NCBI RefSeq assembly: GCF_033118175.1 | Contig: NC_083691.1 | Location: 16,217,001-16,281,000, forward strand | Source of the DNA: Dama dama | Taxonomy: Eukaryota; Chordata; Mammalia; Artiodactyla; Cervidae | Reading direction: 5' to 3' | DNA length: 64,000 bases | Program-made: the position numbers and the translations under genes | Notes under the pieces: generated by a model | The model's input: the letters and a program-made list of their open reading frames with translations, nothing else | Told to the model about the DNA's origin: nothing | The model's database searches: none | Shown: one piece after another, positions 33,395 to 44,214 of the stretch | Position numbering within the stretch: position 1 is the first letter of the stretch | Layout: every line of letters begins with the position of its first letter

Positions 33395-33631
33395 AAAGGA
33401 TTTTTGTAATTTCACTGAAATAAAAATACATTAATACATGTTTTCTAGACACTGCAGATTTCTGTATGATGAGTGGTATAGGATCCTATTTAAATAGAAA
33501 AACTAGCAAACAAATAGGGCTTTTTAAATTTCTTCCTAGCAAGATAGAATTTACTTAGCAAATGGTTCTATTCAAGTGGAAAAGAACATTAGTTTAAAAA
33601 AATCATCAGTGAATGAATCAATAGAGACATG
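33395..33631. other. Non-repetitive AT-rich sequence
   Basis: No gene or repeat recognised. Confidence 0.45.
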
Positions 33632-33644
33632 CTATAAGGTTCTT

Positions 33645-33772
33645 TTTTTTTTTTTTCATTTATTTTTATTAGTTGGAGGCTAATTACTTTACAATATTGT
33701 AGTGGGTTTTGTCATACACTGACATGAATCAGCCATGGATTTACATGTATTCCCCATCCCGATCCCCCCTCC
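33645..33772 (-). mobile_element. Ruminant L1 3' end, 128 bp, with 13 bp TSD
   Basis: Antisense cattle-type L1 3' UTR: T-run, TTAGTTGGAGGCTAATTAC, GTTTTGTCATACACTGACAT, ATGTATTCCCCATCCCGATC. Perfect 13 bp duplications CTATAAGGTTCTT at 33632-33644 and 33773-33785. The very short length shows strong 5' truncation. Confidence 0.94.
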
Positions 33773-33963
33773 CTATAAGGTTCTTGTTTTGTGGAAAGAC
33801 AGTAAAATTTTTCATGATCCTTCCCTACCAAAAACTAAAGATGCATTTTTTTATCTTCTCTCTGTATCTTCCACAAATCTACCTTTCTCATCTGCCTGGA
33901 ATATCTCCATCATTTTCTTCCTCTGACTCTGACTCTAGATTTGCATATATCCCCAGTGGCCCG

Positions 33964-33975
33964 CCCCCCCCCCCC
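33964..33975. repeat. C homopolymer
   Basis: A run of 12 C followed by a short ATATATATA. Likely unstable and error-prone in sequencing. Confidence 0.8.
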
Positions 33976-34018
33976 ATATATATAAAATCTTAATCTTTAT
34001 CACTAGTTCCTTTTTCAA

Positions 34019-34349
34019 TTGTTGTTTTGTTCATTCGCTCAGTCCTGTCCAACTCTTTCTGGCCCCATGCACTGCAGCACACCACACTTTCCTGTCCTTC
34101 ACTACCTCCCAGAGTTTGCTCAAACTGATGTCCATTGATTGAGTCAGTGATTCCATCCAACCATCTTATTCTCTGTCATGTCCTTCTCCTCCTGTCCTCA
34201 ATCTTTCCCAGCATCAGGGTCTTTTCCAATGAGTCAGCTTTTCTCATCAGGTGGCCAAAGTATTGGAGCTTCATCTTCAGTATCAGTCCTTCCAATGAAT
34301 ATTCAGGGTTGATTCCCTTTAGGATTGACAGGTTTGGTCTCCTTGCATT
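34019..34349 (-). mobile_element. BovB 3' end fragment
   Basis: Antisense BovB from the TTGTTGTTTTGTTCATTCGC tail to GGTTTGGTCTCCTTGCA, ending in the C-terminal domain. GATTGATTGAGTC near 34135-34146 carries a small GATT duplication. Confidence 0.9.
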
Positions 34350-34790
34350 ACTTTAGGCAAGTGAAATCATCAATCTTTATGCCACATCTGAGACCACACA
34401 GTGTTCAGTCCTGCAGAGGGACCAAGGTCTGAAATATGGCACTGCTGTACTGTTGGAAAAGTACAAGCGGCCAAATCTCCCTGTCCGTAATAAGATTCAT
34501 TAGGCACCAGTTAACCAGAAAGACTATTTTCCAGAAAGGTTTCTGCTCAGCAGTAAAGAATTCTGTAGAACCTCCTGGGCTCTGATCACAAATAACTGTT
34601 CTCCTTTGTCAACAATGAGGCAAGATTAGCATTCTTGCAGCCTCATCTGAGGCTGAAATCCAATCAGCTCCCTTTCCAAGTGTGTTTCAACAGCAGTAAG
34701 CGAAATTCATGTGGTAAATTTCTCTCCCCAGGCAATAATTTTGCATCTCATTAATATTCCTTTCTTCCTGTTTGAGAAACTCTTAGAGAC
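34350..34790. other. Non-repetitive sequence
   Basis: No repeat seen. TTTTGCATCTCATTAATATT near 34741-34759 is an octamer/homeodomain-like string that could belong to a conserved element, but nothing else supports it. Confidence 0.4.
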
Positions 34791-35137
34791 TGTTTTAGTC
34801 TACTTAGGGTAGCAAAGCTTCAGAGACTAGGTAGTTTATAAGCCACATAAACAAGACTTCTCACAATTCTGGAGGCTGGTAGTCCTCAAGAGCAAGATAC
34901 TGGTAGACTTGGTGTCTGGGGAGATCCTGTCTCCTGGTTCACAGGCAGCATCTTCTCACTGTGTCCTCACTTGGCAGAAAGTGCAGTGAGCTCTCTGAGG
35001 TCTTCATTATAAGGGCATTAGTCCCTTTATAAGGGCTCCAGACTCTTGACCTGATCACCTCCCAAAGGTCCATCATTTTGGAGATTAAGTTCTCAACCTA
35101 TGAATTTTGGAGGGACACAAATATTTAGACTACAACA
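34791..35137 (-). mobile_element. MLT1-type MaLR LTR
   Basis: Antisense LTR with GTAGTTTATAAGCCACATAA, CACAATTCTGGAGGCTGGTA, GACTTGGTGTCTGGGGAGA, CTCACTGTGTCCTCACTTGG, CATTATAAGGGCATTAGTCC, ATCACCTCCCAAAGG and CTATGAATTTTGGAGGGACA in order. Nearly complete; no internal region adjoins it, so it is a solo LTR. Confidence 0.85.
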
Positions 35138-36109
35138 GAGACCATCAAAAACTCAAACCTCTGAATCCACAATTACAAGTCAGTAAGAGCAAAAGTTGAG
35201 ATGCTTATTGATTTTGTCTATGAAGTTAGCCACTTTAAAGCTTCCAAAGTTGCCCTCAGACAAAGGCAATATCTGGTCTGCTGAGGACTGTCCCCCAGCT
35301 GACCTCCAGTATCCTAATATTGCTGGATACTCAGTCACTCAGGGCTTTGCTGAGTTTGTTCCACATAAATTCTATGCAGCTCCTCAGAGAAGGCTGTTTC
35401 CAGATTGGTCAAGAGAAAAGGAATCTGCCTTCAGAATGACAAAAATTCTTTTACCTGGCGAAACTGTCATTCCAGTTATGTAGTGACATCCTTAGAGCTT
35501 CATTTTCAAAGCGAACTTTGAGAACACTTGGACGCCAACTCTGTCTGGGAGCGTGCTCTGCCATCTCCTGATCCTGCGGTTACATTCTGAATTTTCCACA
35601 TCTTTTGCATTAAAGAAACATTACACCCTCTAACTGTGTCTGTTTGGCCTCTTTCCAGCAAACGTATTACCACTGAATGTGACAACCACACAGCTGATGC
35701 CATGGGGGACTGTTAGGAAAAATCTTTCTAAGGAGCTGTAGTGGAGTGCTTTTGATGAAATTCTAACAGGCAGATGTTTTGGTTCACTGTCTATGGCTTG
35801 TTTCACCTGTAAGTCAATCTTGTCAGTAGCTGGCATTTGCATCTTCAGACTCAAGTCATTCATTTATTCTGTTAGCAACTCTGAGGTTTAAAGTTTCTTA
35901 ACTTTATGAGGATAATATCTCTGCTTTTCTGAGAAGTGTTCAATCCAGGGGTTATGATGAGAAGGCAGAGAGGCAAATTGATTGTAAATGAGGCAGCCAA
36001 ACCGGTGGAGTGAGTGCCATTACATCCACAGAAACTCCAGTGAGGGAAAAGAGGACATGCCAGGCAAAGGTGCTTGTGCGCAGCCCTGAAATACTGAAAA
36101 GTGGATTTG
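35138..36109. other. Non-repetitive sequence
   Basis: No gene or repeat family recognised. The 95-residue frame at 35196-35483 has no known domain. Confidence 0.5.
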
Positions 36110-36215
36110 CTGCAGTGGGAAGAGCTCTAGACTTAACTATCATGAAGTGTGATGAGGAGACCATTGACATACGTAAAGCTGATCTCAGTTTTCTCATCTA
36201 TAAAATGAAATGGTA
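36110..36215 (+). mobile_element. MIR SINE fossil
   Basis: CAGTGGGAAGAGCTCTAGAC matches the MIR start, and CTCAGTTTTCTCATCTATAA followed by AATGAAATGGTA matches the MIR 3' core. The middle is shortened. Confidence 0.65.
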
Positions 36216-36224
36216 CCAATTTTC

Positions 36225-36345
36225 AGGACTTCCCTGGTGACCCAGTGGTTAAGATTCACCTTTCAAAGCAGAGGGTGAGGGTTTGATACGTGGTGGGGAA
36301 ACTAAGATCGCAAATGTCATGCAGCCAAAAAACCAAAACATAAGA
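36225..36345 (+). mobile_element. tRNA-derived artiodactyl SINE (CHR/Bov-tA-head type)
   Basis: GGACTTCCCTGGTGACCCAG, GTGGTTAAGATTCACC, a box-B-like GGTTTGATACGTGGTGGGG and CATGCAGCCAAAAAACC. This is the tRNA-Glu-type SINE without a Bov-A body. Confidence 0.8.
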
Positions 36346-36406
36346 CAGAAGTAATACTGTAACAATTCAACCAAGATTTTTAAAACTGTCTACATAAAAA
36401 AATCTT

Positions 36407-36956
36407 CAGTTCAGTTCAGTTGCTCAGTCTTGTCCAACTCTTGGCGACCCCGTGGACTGCAGCATGCCAGGCTTCCCTGTCTTGTCACCAACTCCTGGAG
36501 TTTGCTGAAACTTATATCCATTGAGTCAGTGATGCCATCCAACCATCTCATCCTCTGTCGTGCCCTTCTCCTCCTGCCTTCAATCTTTCCTAGCATCAGG
36601 GTCTTTTTCAATGAGTCAGTTCTTCACATCAGGTGACCAAAGTATTGGAGTTTCAGCTTCAGCATCAGTCCTTCCAATGAATATTCAGGACTGATTTCCT
36701 TTAAGATTGACTGGTTGGATCTCCCTGAAGTTCAAGGGACTCTCGAGTGTCTTCTCCAACATCACAGTTCAAAAGCATCAATTTTTCGGTGCTCAGCTTT
36801 CTTTATAGTCCATCTCTCACATCCATACATGACTATTAGAAAAACCATAGCTTTGACTAGATGAACCTATGTCAGCAAAGTAATGTATCTGCTTTTTAAT
36901 ATGCTGTCTAGGTTGGTCATAGCTTTTCTTCCAAGGAACGAGTGTCTTTAATTAAA
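36407..36956 (-). mobile_element. BovB 3' end with TSD
   Basis: Antisense BovB from TTCAGTTCAGTTGC to AACGAGTGTCTTTAATT. AAAAAAATCTT at 36396-36406 and 36957-36967 is an 11 bp duplication at an A-rich site. Confidence 0.93.
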
Positions 36957-36967
36957 AAAAAAATCTT

Positions 36968-37686
36968 AAAAAAAATAAATTAAAAAAATGACACAAACTT
37001 TAGAAGATTGAGCGAAAAATAAAGTTTTTGTATAATGTTAAGTTTATATATCATTTGACACTTTGTTACTATTTATACTGTTAGCAAAAGCACATTTGCA
37101 ATAACCTCAATTTATCACCTGATGTTTCTTTTCTATTTCAGACACATCCATTTTCACAGCACTATTTTGTCTCACCAAGCCATAGTTACAGAATTTCTGT
37201 ACCAACCCTTGAAAGAAAATTGTCTTCTCCCTGCTATGGAGAAGCATAAAGGATGTAAGCTCACCTTTTCCATCTTCATGAATGTCTTTCTAAAGAGTCT
37301 GGATTTTTACAGCAATTTCCATAAGAAAGTTTGACTGTGTGAGTGAATGATCAAAAGTTTCTGAGACGTCCACTCTTTAATAGATGTTCTCAGAGAACAT
37401 TCAAAGCAGAAACAACAAAGCTGAAAAAAATGTGGAAATCTACCAGAAGAAAGTAGGACAAGCATAAGCAAAGTAGAGAAACCCAGCTCCTAGAGGTTTT
37501 AGATATACTGCAAGCTCTGTAGATGTTAGAGGGGATTCCAGCGCCACCAGCCTTGGTTTCATTCAGGACAAAATTGTAGGCATGATATGGTTCCAATGAT
37601 CTAGAAACTTAGAAGTTGGTGAGATAAAACAAAGACACCAAAAGTGAAGGGAAAAGGAGCATTATTTAACGTAATTATAATATTGC
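36968..37686. other. Non-repetitive AT-rich sequence
   Basis: No gene or repeat family recognised. Confidence 0.5.
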
Positions 37687-37692
37687 AGTAGA

Positions 37693-38357
37693 ATTTTGTT
37701 GTTATTCAATTGCTAAGTCATGTCTGACTCTGTGACACCATGAATTGCAGCACTCCAGGCTCCTCAGTCCTCCAAAAGCTCCCACAGTTTGCTCAAATAC
37801 ATGTCCATTGAATCAGTGATGCTAACCAGCCATCTCATCCTCTGTCACCCTTCTCCTTTTGTCTTCAGTCTTTCCCAGCATCAGGGTCTTTTCCAATGAG
37901 TTAGCTCTTCTCGTCAGGTGGTCAAAATGTTGGAGTTTCAATTTTAGTATCGGTCCTTCCAATGACTATTTAGGGTTGATTTCCTCCAGGATTGACTGCT
38001 TTGATCTTCTTGCTGTCCAAAGGATTCTCAAGAGTCTTCACCAACACCACAGTTCAAAATCATCAACTCTTCGATGCTCACCCTTCTTTATGGTCCAACT
38101 CACACATCCGTACATGACTGCTGGAAAACCATAGCTTTGACTATAGGGACCTTTGTCAACGAAGTGATGTCTTTGCTTTTTAATACACTGTCTAGGTTTG
38201 TCATAGCTTTCCTTCCAAGGAGCAAGCATCTTTTAATTTCATGGCTGCAATCACCATCCTCAGTGATTTTGAAACCCAGGAAAATAAAATCTGTCACCAC
38301 GGCCACTTTTTCCCCTTCTATTTGCCATGAAGTGATAGGACCACATGCCATGATCTT
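37693..38357 (-). mobile_element. BovB 3' end, diverged
   Basis: Antisense BovB from TTGTTGTTATTCAATTGC to CACATGCCATGATCTT. AGTAGA at 37687-37692 and 38358-38363 may be a 6 bp duplication. Decayed C-terminal frame at 38100-38351 on the minus strand. Confidence 0.92.
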
Positions 38358-38363
38358 AGTAGA

Positions 38364-39134
38364 CTAAATAAGGCTAATTAATTACTCAGCAAGAATTTTA
38401 GGCAACAGGTGCAGACCATTTCATTTACATATCAATTGATCCATAAGGGTTGCTCTTCAATATTTAGCTACAAATATCTCCAAAATACGTTTCATGTTCC
38501 CTTGTCACTCTGGTAATAAAGATATACATCTAAGAATATGAGGATACATCCAACATGTAACACAAATATACATTTAAGTTTCTAACACTATAAATGACAT
38601 TTTCCAATTTAATTCAAAATATTAGAATTGTTTTCAATCATGAAAAAATATGCTTCTACATTAAGAAAGCTTTTTAAAATCACCAATCAGAAAAGACAGC
38701 CATGCTAATTTAAGATTAGTAATCAAGTGAAAGATATAATCAGTGCACAGCTAATTCTATGTCAATATGTATTAATTATCTTAAAACTGAGCTTAAAAAA
38801 GCAAGTTTATTTGATAGTTATGAAAATTATGTACCATGTAATGTCCATGATTACTGATTTTATATTGAATTCGGTAGGTATAATCAGCAAATTTTATTTT
38901 ATATTTTTAATGAAGAAAATTTATGGAAGAATGTGTAGTTCAAACACATAAGTAATCTTTCAGCCTGATGATGAATGCATGAAAAAGTGGCAATAAAGTA
39001 TCTGAAAATTTGTTACTAACTGGATTTATCTTCTCCTGATGGGTTCTGAATTTTTAGAAATGGGTTTCTGAATTTTTAGAAATCACTAAATCTTACTATC
39101 AGACTATAATGAAATAAAAAAGTAAAATAAGCAT
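38364..39134. other. AT-rich non-repetitive sequence with a small tandem duplication
   Basis: No gene or interspersed repeat. GGGTT(T)CTGAATTTTTAG plus AAAT occurs twice in tandem at 39041-39061 and 39062-39083. Confidence 0.5.
39041..39083. repeat. 21/22 bp tandem duplication
   Basis: Two adjacent copies, 39041-39061 and 39062-39083, identical except for one extra T in the second. Recent local slippage or duplication. Confidence 0.9.
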
Positions 39135-39800
39135 TTCCAACTAGTATTTGTTTAGCAATTAGTATGTGCAAGGCATTATTCTAGGCACCAGAGGTATGAC
39201 AGGAAAACATATCATTTTTTTAAGGAGCATAGATTTGAATGAAGAGAGATGGGTATGAGAGAAATAAGAATACATAATAAGTCAAGTGTGCTAAGGATTA
39301 TTTAAAAATAGAGAATAAATATGAGAAACAGCAATTAATGTGATGGAGTGGCTTTTTTAGGGCATACTACATTGGCATTTTTTACAAGGCAAAATTTGAG
39401 CAAAGACAAATAATTTGAGGGAGCAAGGCATTGAGACTGTTTAGGAAAAAGCATTTCCTGAACAATTTCAAGGAAACCAGCAGAGGTGAATCAATATGAA
39501 CAGAGTAGGGGCTGGAGTTAAAAGGGTGGACCTGCGGTGGAAGAAAGAGAGGAAGAGAGACCTTGCAGGGCATTAAGGTGTTTGGTCTGGGTGAGAAGGG
39601 AAGTCACCGCAGTGTTTTTGAGGATGATGGGTCCACAGCTGGCTTCTCCTTGGGCAGCAAGAATGGAAGCTGGAATCTTGTTGAGAGGTCATCGCAATAG
39701 TCTGGCAGGAGACAAGGACAGCTTCAGTGAAGATTTAGCAGTTAAGAGGCTGAGGTGGGGTCAGAATCTCAGCCTAGTTTGGAGGTAAATATCCTGACAG
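39135..39800 (+). mobile_element. Ancient mammalian repeat, family unnamed (long copy)
   Basis: TAGTATGTGCAAGGCATTAT, CTAGGCACCAGAGGTATGAC, AATTTGAGCAAAGAC, GAGGGAGCAAGGCATTGAG, CCTTGCAGGGCATTAAGG, TCATCGCAATAGTCTGGCAG follow the order of a widespread old mammalian repeat. It is recognised as a pattern and not named. It also explains the purine-rich open frames at 39537-39788. Confidence 0.5.
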
Positions 39801-40329
39801 GTTCTGCTGAAGGCGTGCACCTGGGGTTGGTACAGTGTAGTAGACAACGGTGCCTCTCACTGGCATTGGTGCCACAGACAAAGCCCAGCAAAACTCTGTA
39901 TCAGCGTTCTGACTTCCCATCAGATCTTAGGTCTTGGCTCAAACTTACTCACACTTCAATAGCCCTTCCCTTTGAAAATATTTTTTCATTACAATTTTTT
40001 AATGGGACATAACTTTTAAATTTCTTTTTAGTTGATTCAAACGCGTGCCTATTCATGCTTAGATGGGAGCGTAGTAAGATTAACTTGATGTACCTTAAAA
40101 TAGAGTTCAATAAATAGTAAGATAATTTATTTCCCAATGAATCCCAAACAGAGGAGAGCTACTTTTCTTTTATTGTAAACTATATGACATCTGTTTTAAC
40201 AAGCTTCTTGAAATCATATGGTCAGAGAATGATAGGAAACAGTAGCTTATCCAATTGTTCATTAACGGGAGTCCATTTTCTTAGGCTCACTGCGTTGTTT
40301 TCAGTCCTTTTGATTTTTGTCTTTTATTT
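39801..40329. other. Non-repetitive AT-rich sequence
   Basis: No gene or repeat recognised. Confidence 0.45.
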
Positions 40330-40440
40330 TCTCACCATGCAGCATGACTTACAGGATCTTACTTCCCAGATCCGGGATAAACCCAGGCCCCCAGCAGTGC
40401 AAGTGCAGAGTCGTAACCACTGGACTGCCAGGGAAGTCCC
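40330..40440 (-). mobile_element. tRNA-derived artiodactyl SINE head
   Basis: Antisense: right edge ACTGCCAGGGAAGTCC is the head, then CGTAACCACTGG and GATCCGGGATAAACCCAGGC (box-B region), ending near CATGCAGCATGAC. No Bov-A body. Confidence 0.8.
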
Positions 40441-40489
40441 AAGTCTTGTGTTCTTTTAATTGAAAAGTTGAATTGAACTCCTTAAAAAA

Positions 40490-40555
40490 ATAAACAACAG
40501 AAATTTATTTCTTGCAGTTCTGCAGGATGTGAAGTCCAGAATCAAGGCACCTTTT
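40490..40555 (-). mobile_element. MLT1-like LTR fragment
   Basis: AACAACAGAAATTTATTTCT, GCAGTTCTGCAGGATGTGAA and GTCCAGAATCAAGGCACC match the antisense start of MLT1-type LTRs. Only about 65 bp. Confidence 0.6.
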
Positions 40556-40798
40556 TATACACTGTTGGAATAAAAATCCCAAATAAACCCAAATTCAACC
40601 CCAAATTCCCCCTACCTGCTTTCAGCAGTTAATTGCCATGCTGTTAATAGCTCTTCTTCAAAAAGCTTTCTGCATCAAGAAATCTGTCAGTACCAGTGTC
40701 AGGATTCAACTTTAAGGGGAAAAAAAATTGGCAGTAGGGGGGATGGCATGGAAGAAAGAGAGACCAAAATAAATATACAATAGGTAATAATTACAGGA

Positions 40799-40831
40799 GA
40801 ATACATATACATACATACACATATATGTATG

Positions 40832-40876
<45 letters not shown>
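40799..40876. repeat. (TA)n/(CATA)n microsatellite
   Basis: CATA units, then GTAT units, then a TA run of about 18 units. Probably highly polymorphic. Confidence 0.9.
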
Positions 40877-41854
40877 TTCAAAACCTGTACTTGCAAAATT
40901 TCATTTTGGAAAGAAAAGCCTATCAAAGCATATCATTTTAATTATACTTCTATTACCAAGGGACTATGAAAGTGTATATTAAATTAATGGAATGGATTGC
41001 CTTGGTTCCACAGTGGTTATTAGCAGGAAGAGCTCCCAGTTTCCTTATTATGTACATCACTAACTTTAATTGCATTAGGCTGATCTGGGAGAGCTATTTT
41101 TAGGAAATATTTCATCCACAAAACAATTTCTGTTGGCGGTCTGCCTACTACAGCTCCAGGACTGAGGTTTCTCTCATGAATGTTAACTTCTTATTTCTGT
41201 CAGTCATGCTTCAGCTCATATTACCTTATTAGAATGACCCAAAATGACTCTGGTCCTCAAGATCGTCCACTGAAGTTCCCAGGAGAAACCTGGTGGTGTA
41301 GGTCAGGCAGGTTACCTCTGTTGGCACGTGGGGACAAGCATGTGGACACAGTGCCTGATTTACACACACACACTGTGACCCATGATTGGCAAATGGGTCA
41401 GTAATGACAGAATCGGGGCTTCCGTGGATCAGGGATATCACTGCTCACTTAATCCAGAGTATAAAGATTTTATGTAATAAAAACTTCAAAGCACTGAGCA
41501 AATTAGCTCTTAGCTGTTTGTGCCTGGAAACTCACTAAGCTGTCTAAATTTGGCCTACAGTTACGACTGCACTCTGAGATGGTCAGTACAGGACGGTTCG
41601 TTAGTGTCCTCATAGTTCTGATCTGGTGCCAAGGTCTTGATCAGAACCTGGGAACTGTAAGTTTCCTGGAAGGCAATTTAAAAATTATGTACCCCAAACC
41701 TTCCACATGATGTCTAAGTCCACTGATGAATACTTGACACAGGTTTTGAGAAATAACACTTGGCGGAGTCTCCCAAAATGTAAGACATGCAGAGCTTCAA
41801 CCCAGCAAGTCATCAGGTATAAACATATCTATATACACGTGCATATATAGGCGA
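40877..41854. other. Non-repetitive sequence
   Basis: No gene or repeat recognised. A short CA tract lies near 41365-41373. Confidence 0.5.
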
Positions 41855-42290
41855 GGTTAAGAGTAGCACTGCCTACAAGGATGAAAACATAGAAATAACC
41901 TGAATGCATCTTACAATGGAATATTTAAATAAGATGAGGTTTGCTGTACTATGAAATATTTGGGGGTTTAAAAAAGAAATGATAAAGTTTATCCATATCA
42001 TTTAAAGTTCTCCAGTATATATCACTGAAAAAAGAACACAGAGTATGGCCCTTTTATATAAGTAAATGATCCAATGCAATTTATAACTTTTGTGATTAGA
42101 AACATACATAGATTTCATGGATGTGAAATCTGTATCTATATCTCTACATGTATTTTACACTTATGAGACAGATTTTTGTATATATATTTCATTACATCAC
42201 ACACGTATATATATATATTTAAGGAAGGTTAAATAATACATTTTTAATTGGGTTGGCAATTGAGATTGAAGATAGGGGATGAGTATAAGT
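41855..42290 (+). mobile_element. Old L1 3' region (L1M type)
   Basis: TAGCACTGCCTACAAGGATG, GAAATAACCTGAATGCATCT, TACAATGGAATATTTAAATA, CTGTACTATGAAATATTT and ACTGAAAAAAGAACACAGAG follow the end of ORF2 in old mammalian L1. Sequence decays towards an AT-rich 3' UTR. Diverged and non-coding. Confidence 0.65.
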
Positions 42291-42362
42291 ATTTCAAAGC
42301 TATGGTTTTTCCAGTAGTCATGTATGGATGTTAGAGCTGGACTATAAAGAAAGCTGAGCACC

Positions 42363-43378
42363 CAATTCCAGAAAAATAAATGACCCAATCAAAAAATGGG
42401 CCAAAGAACTAAGCAGACATTTCTCCAAAGAAGACATACAGATGGCTAACAAACACATGAAAAGATGTGTTTGTTACTCATCACTCATTATCAGAGAAAT
42501 GCAAATCAAAACCACAATGAGGTACCATTACACACCAGTGAGGAAGGCTGCTATCCAAAAGTCTACAAGCAATAAATGCTGGAGAGGGTGTGGAGAAAAG
42601 GGAACCCTCTTACACTGTTGGTGGGAATGCAAACTAGTACAGCCACTATGGAGAACAATGTGGAGATTTCTTAAAAAACTGGAAATAGAACTGCCATATG
42701 ACCCAGCAATCCCACTTCTGGGCATACACACCAAGGAAACCAGAACTGAAAGAGACATGTGCACCCCAATGTTCATCGAAGCACTGTTTATAATAGCCAA
42801 GACATGGAAGCAACCTAGATGCCCATCAGCAGATGAATGGATAAGGAAGCTGTGGTACATATACACCATGGAATATTACTCAGCTATTAAAAAGAATTCA
42901 TTTGAATCAGTTCTAATGAGATGGATGAAACTGGAGTCCATTATACAGAGTGAAGTAAGCCAGAAAGATAAAGACCAATACAGTATATTAACACATATAT
43001 ATGGAATTTAGAAAGATGGTAATGATAACCCTATATGCAAAACAGAAAAAGACACAGATGTACAGAACAGACTTTTGGACTCTGTGGGAGAAGGCGAGGG
43101 TGGGATGTTTCGAGAGAACAGCATCAAAACATGTATATTATCTATAGTGAAACAGATCACCAGCCCAGGTGGGATGCATGAGACAAGTGCTCGGGCCTGG
43201 TGCACTAGGAAGACCCAGAGGGATCGGGTAGAGCGGGAGGTGGGATGGGGGGATCTGGATGGGGAATACTCGTAAATCCATGGCTGATTCATGTCAATGT
43301 ATGACAAAAACCACTACAATATTGTAAAGTAATTAGCTTCCAACTAATAAAAATAAATGAAAAAAAAAAAAAAGAAAG
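42363..43378 (+). mobile_element. Ruminant L1, 1,016 bp 5'-truncated insertion
   Basis: The last part of ORF2, the 3' UTR (AGGGATCGGGTAGAGCGGG, TTAGCTTCCAACTAATAAAA) and a poly-A with AAAG units. A perfect 17 bp duplication flanks it (42346-42362, 43379-43395). ORF2 is still open to its native stop, so this is among the youngest insertions in the window. Confidence 0.95.
42364..43011 (+). pseudogene. L1 ORF2 C-terminal fragment
   Basis: A frame of 215 codons, open from the truncation point to the native stop at 43009-43011. It holds NDPIKKWAKELSRHFSKEDI, then NKCWRGCGEKGTLLHCWWEC, which fits the C-terminal CX3CX7HX4C cysteine motif of L1 ORF2, then LPYDPAIPLLGI, IAKTWKQPRCPS and IYTMEYYSAI. 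It lacks the endonuclease and reverse transcriptase domains, so it cannot act. It is mammalian L1 and unrelated in mechanism to the surrounding BovB. Confidence 0.92.
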
Positions 43379-43785
43379 AAAGAAAGCTGAGCACCAAAGA
43401 ACTGATGCTTTTGAACTGTGGTGTTGGAGGAGACTCTTGAGAGTCCTTTGGACTGCAAGGAAATCCAACCAGTCAATCCTAAAGGAAATCAATCCTGAAT
43501 ATTCATTGGAAGGACTGATGCTGAAACGGAAACTCCAATACTTTGGCCACCTAATGCAAAGAACTGACTCATTGGAAAAGACCCTGATGCTGGGAAAGAT
43601 TGAAGGCAGGAGGAGAAGGGGACGACAGAGAATGAGATGGTTGGATGGCATCACCGCCTCAATGGACATGAGTTTGAGTAAACTCCAGGAGTTGGTGATG
43701 GACAAGGAGGCCTGGCGTGCTGTGGTCCATGGGGTTGCAGAGTCAGACATGACTGAGCAACTGAATTGAACCGAACTGAATAGGT

Positions 43786-44040
43786 ACTATACTTTTTATT
43801 TTATATTCCCTTACATTTTTCATAATAATATTGGTATTCATAATAACCACGTATTTATATATTACTTGTGTCACTAAAAAAATACATACAAACTGAAAAG
43901 AAACTAGAACCAAAAGAAGCTCTTTGTATGTCTGAAGTAACTCCACTGGTTTGTGGTAGGGGCAAAATAAGATCAAGTATGAGATTTCTGGATAAAATCA
44001 TTAGTGTCACAGACCTCACCACTGAGAGGGACCCCAGGAG
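43786..44040. other. AT-rich sequence
   Basis: No gene or confident repeat recognised. Confidence 0.4.
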
Positions 44041-44168
44041 TTAATAACAGCGGTAAACCCTTACTTAGTCTTTACAGCGTTCCAGGCCTTGCTTTACATG
44101 CCTCCTGAATGTTAACTTCTGTAATCCTCAAATAACTTGATTAGGCAGCTGTCCTTATCCCATTGCTA
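44041..44168 (+). mobile_element. MIR3-like SINE, first part
   Basis: GCGTTCCAGGCCTTGCTTTA, CATGCCTCCTGAATGTTAAC, TTCTGTAATCCTCAAATAAC and GCAGCTGTCCTTATCCCATT follow the MIR3 order. It stops where the CAGATGAGGAAAC block is expected; that block appears at 44482. Confidence 0.6.
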
Positions 44169-44214
44169 AAATGCTTGCACCATAATCGCTTCCCTGTACA
44201 CACACTTGCGGTGA

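Larger units (their letters stand above)
42293..43785 (+). mobile_element. BovB 3' end split by a 1 kb L1
   Basis: BovB from CAAAGCTATGGTTTTTCC to GCACC (42293-42362), then resuming at AAAGAAAGCTGAGCACC (43379) and running to TTGAACCGAACTGAAT (about 43785). The 17 bp at 42346-42362 is repeated at 43379-43395, which is the target duplication of the inserted L1. A decayed C-terminal frame is at 43437-43769. Confidence 0.94.

Noticed and set aside
33992..34380. AATCTTTAT at 33992-34000 and 34372-34380 as a TSD of the BovB at 34019
   Set aside because: Both copies lie well outside the recognisable BovB ends, leaving unexplained extra sequence on each side. Likely chance in AT-rich DNA.
36010..36240. 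76-residue open frame as a small protein
   Set aside because: Most of it lies over a MIR SINE fossil and it ends in the head of a tRNA-derived SINE.
40699..40926. YIYIY-repeat open frame
   Set aside because: Translation of a TA/CATA microsatellite.
42442..43011. 189-residue frame as a host gene
   Set aside because: It is the L1 ORF2 C-terminus inside a TSD-bounded L1 insertion, and the methionine at 42442 is internal.
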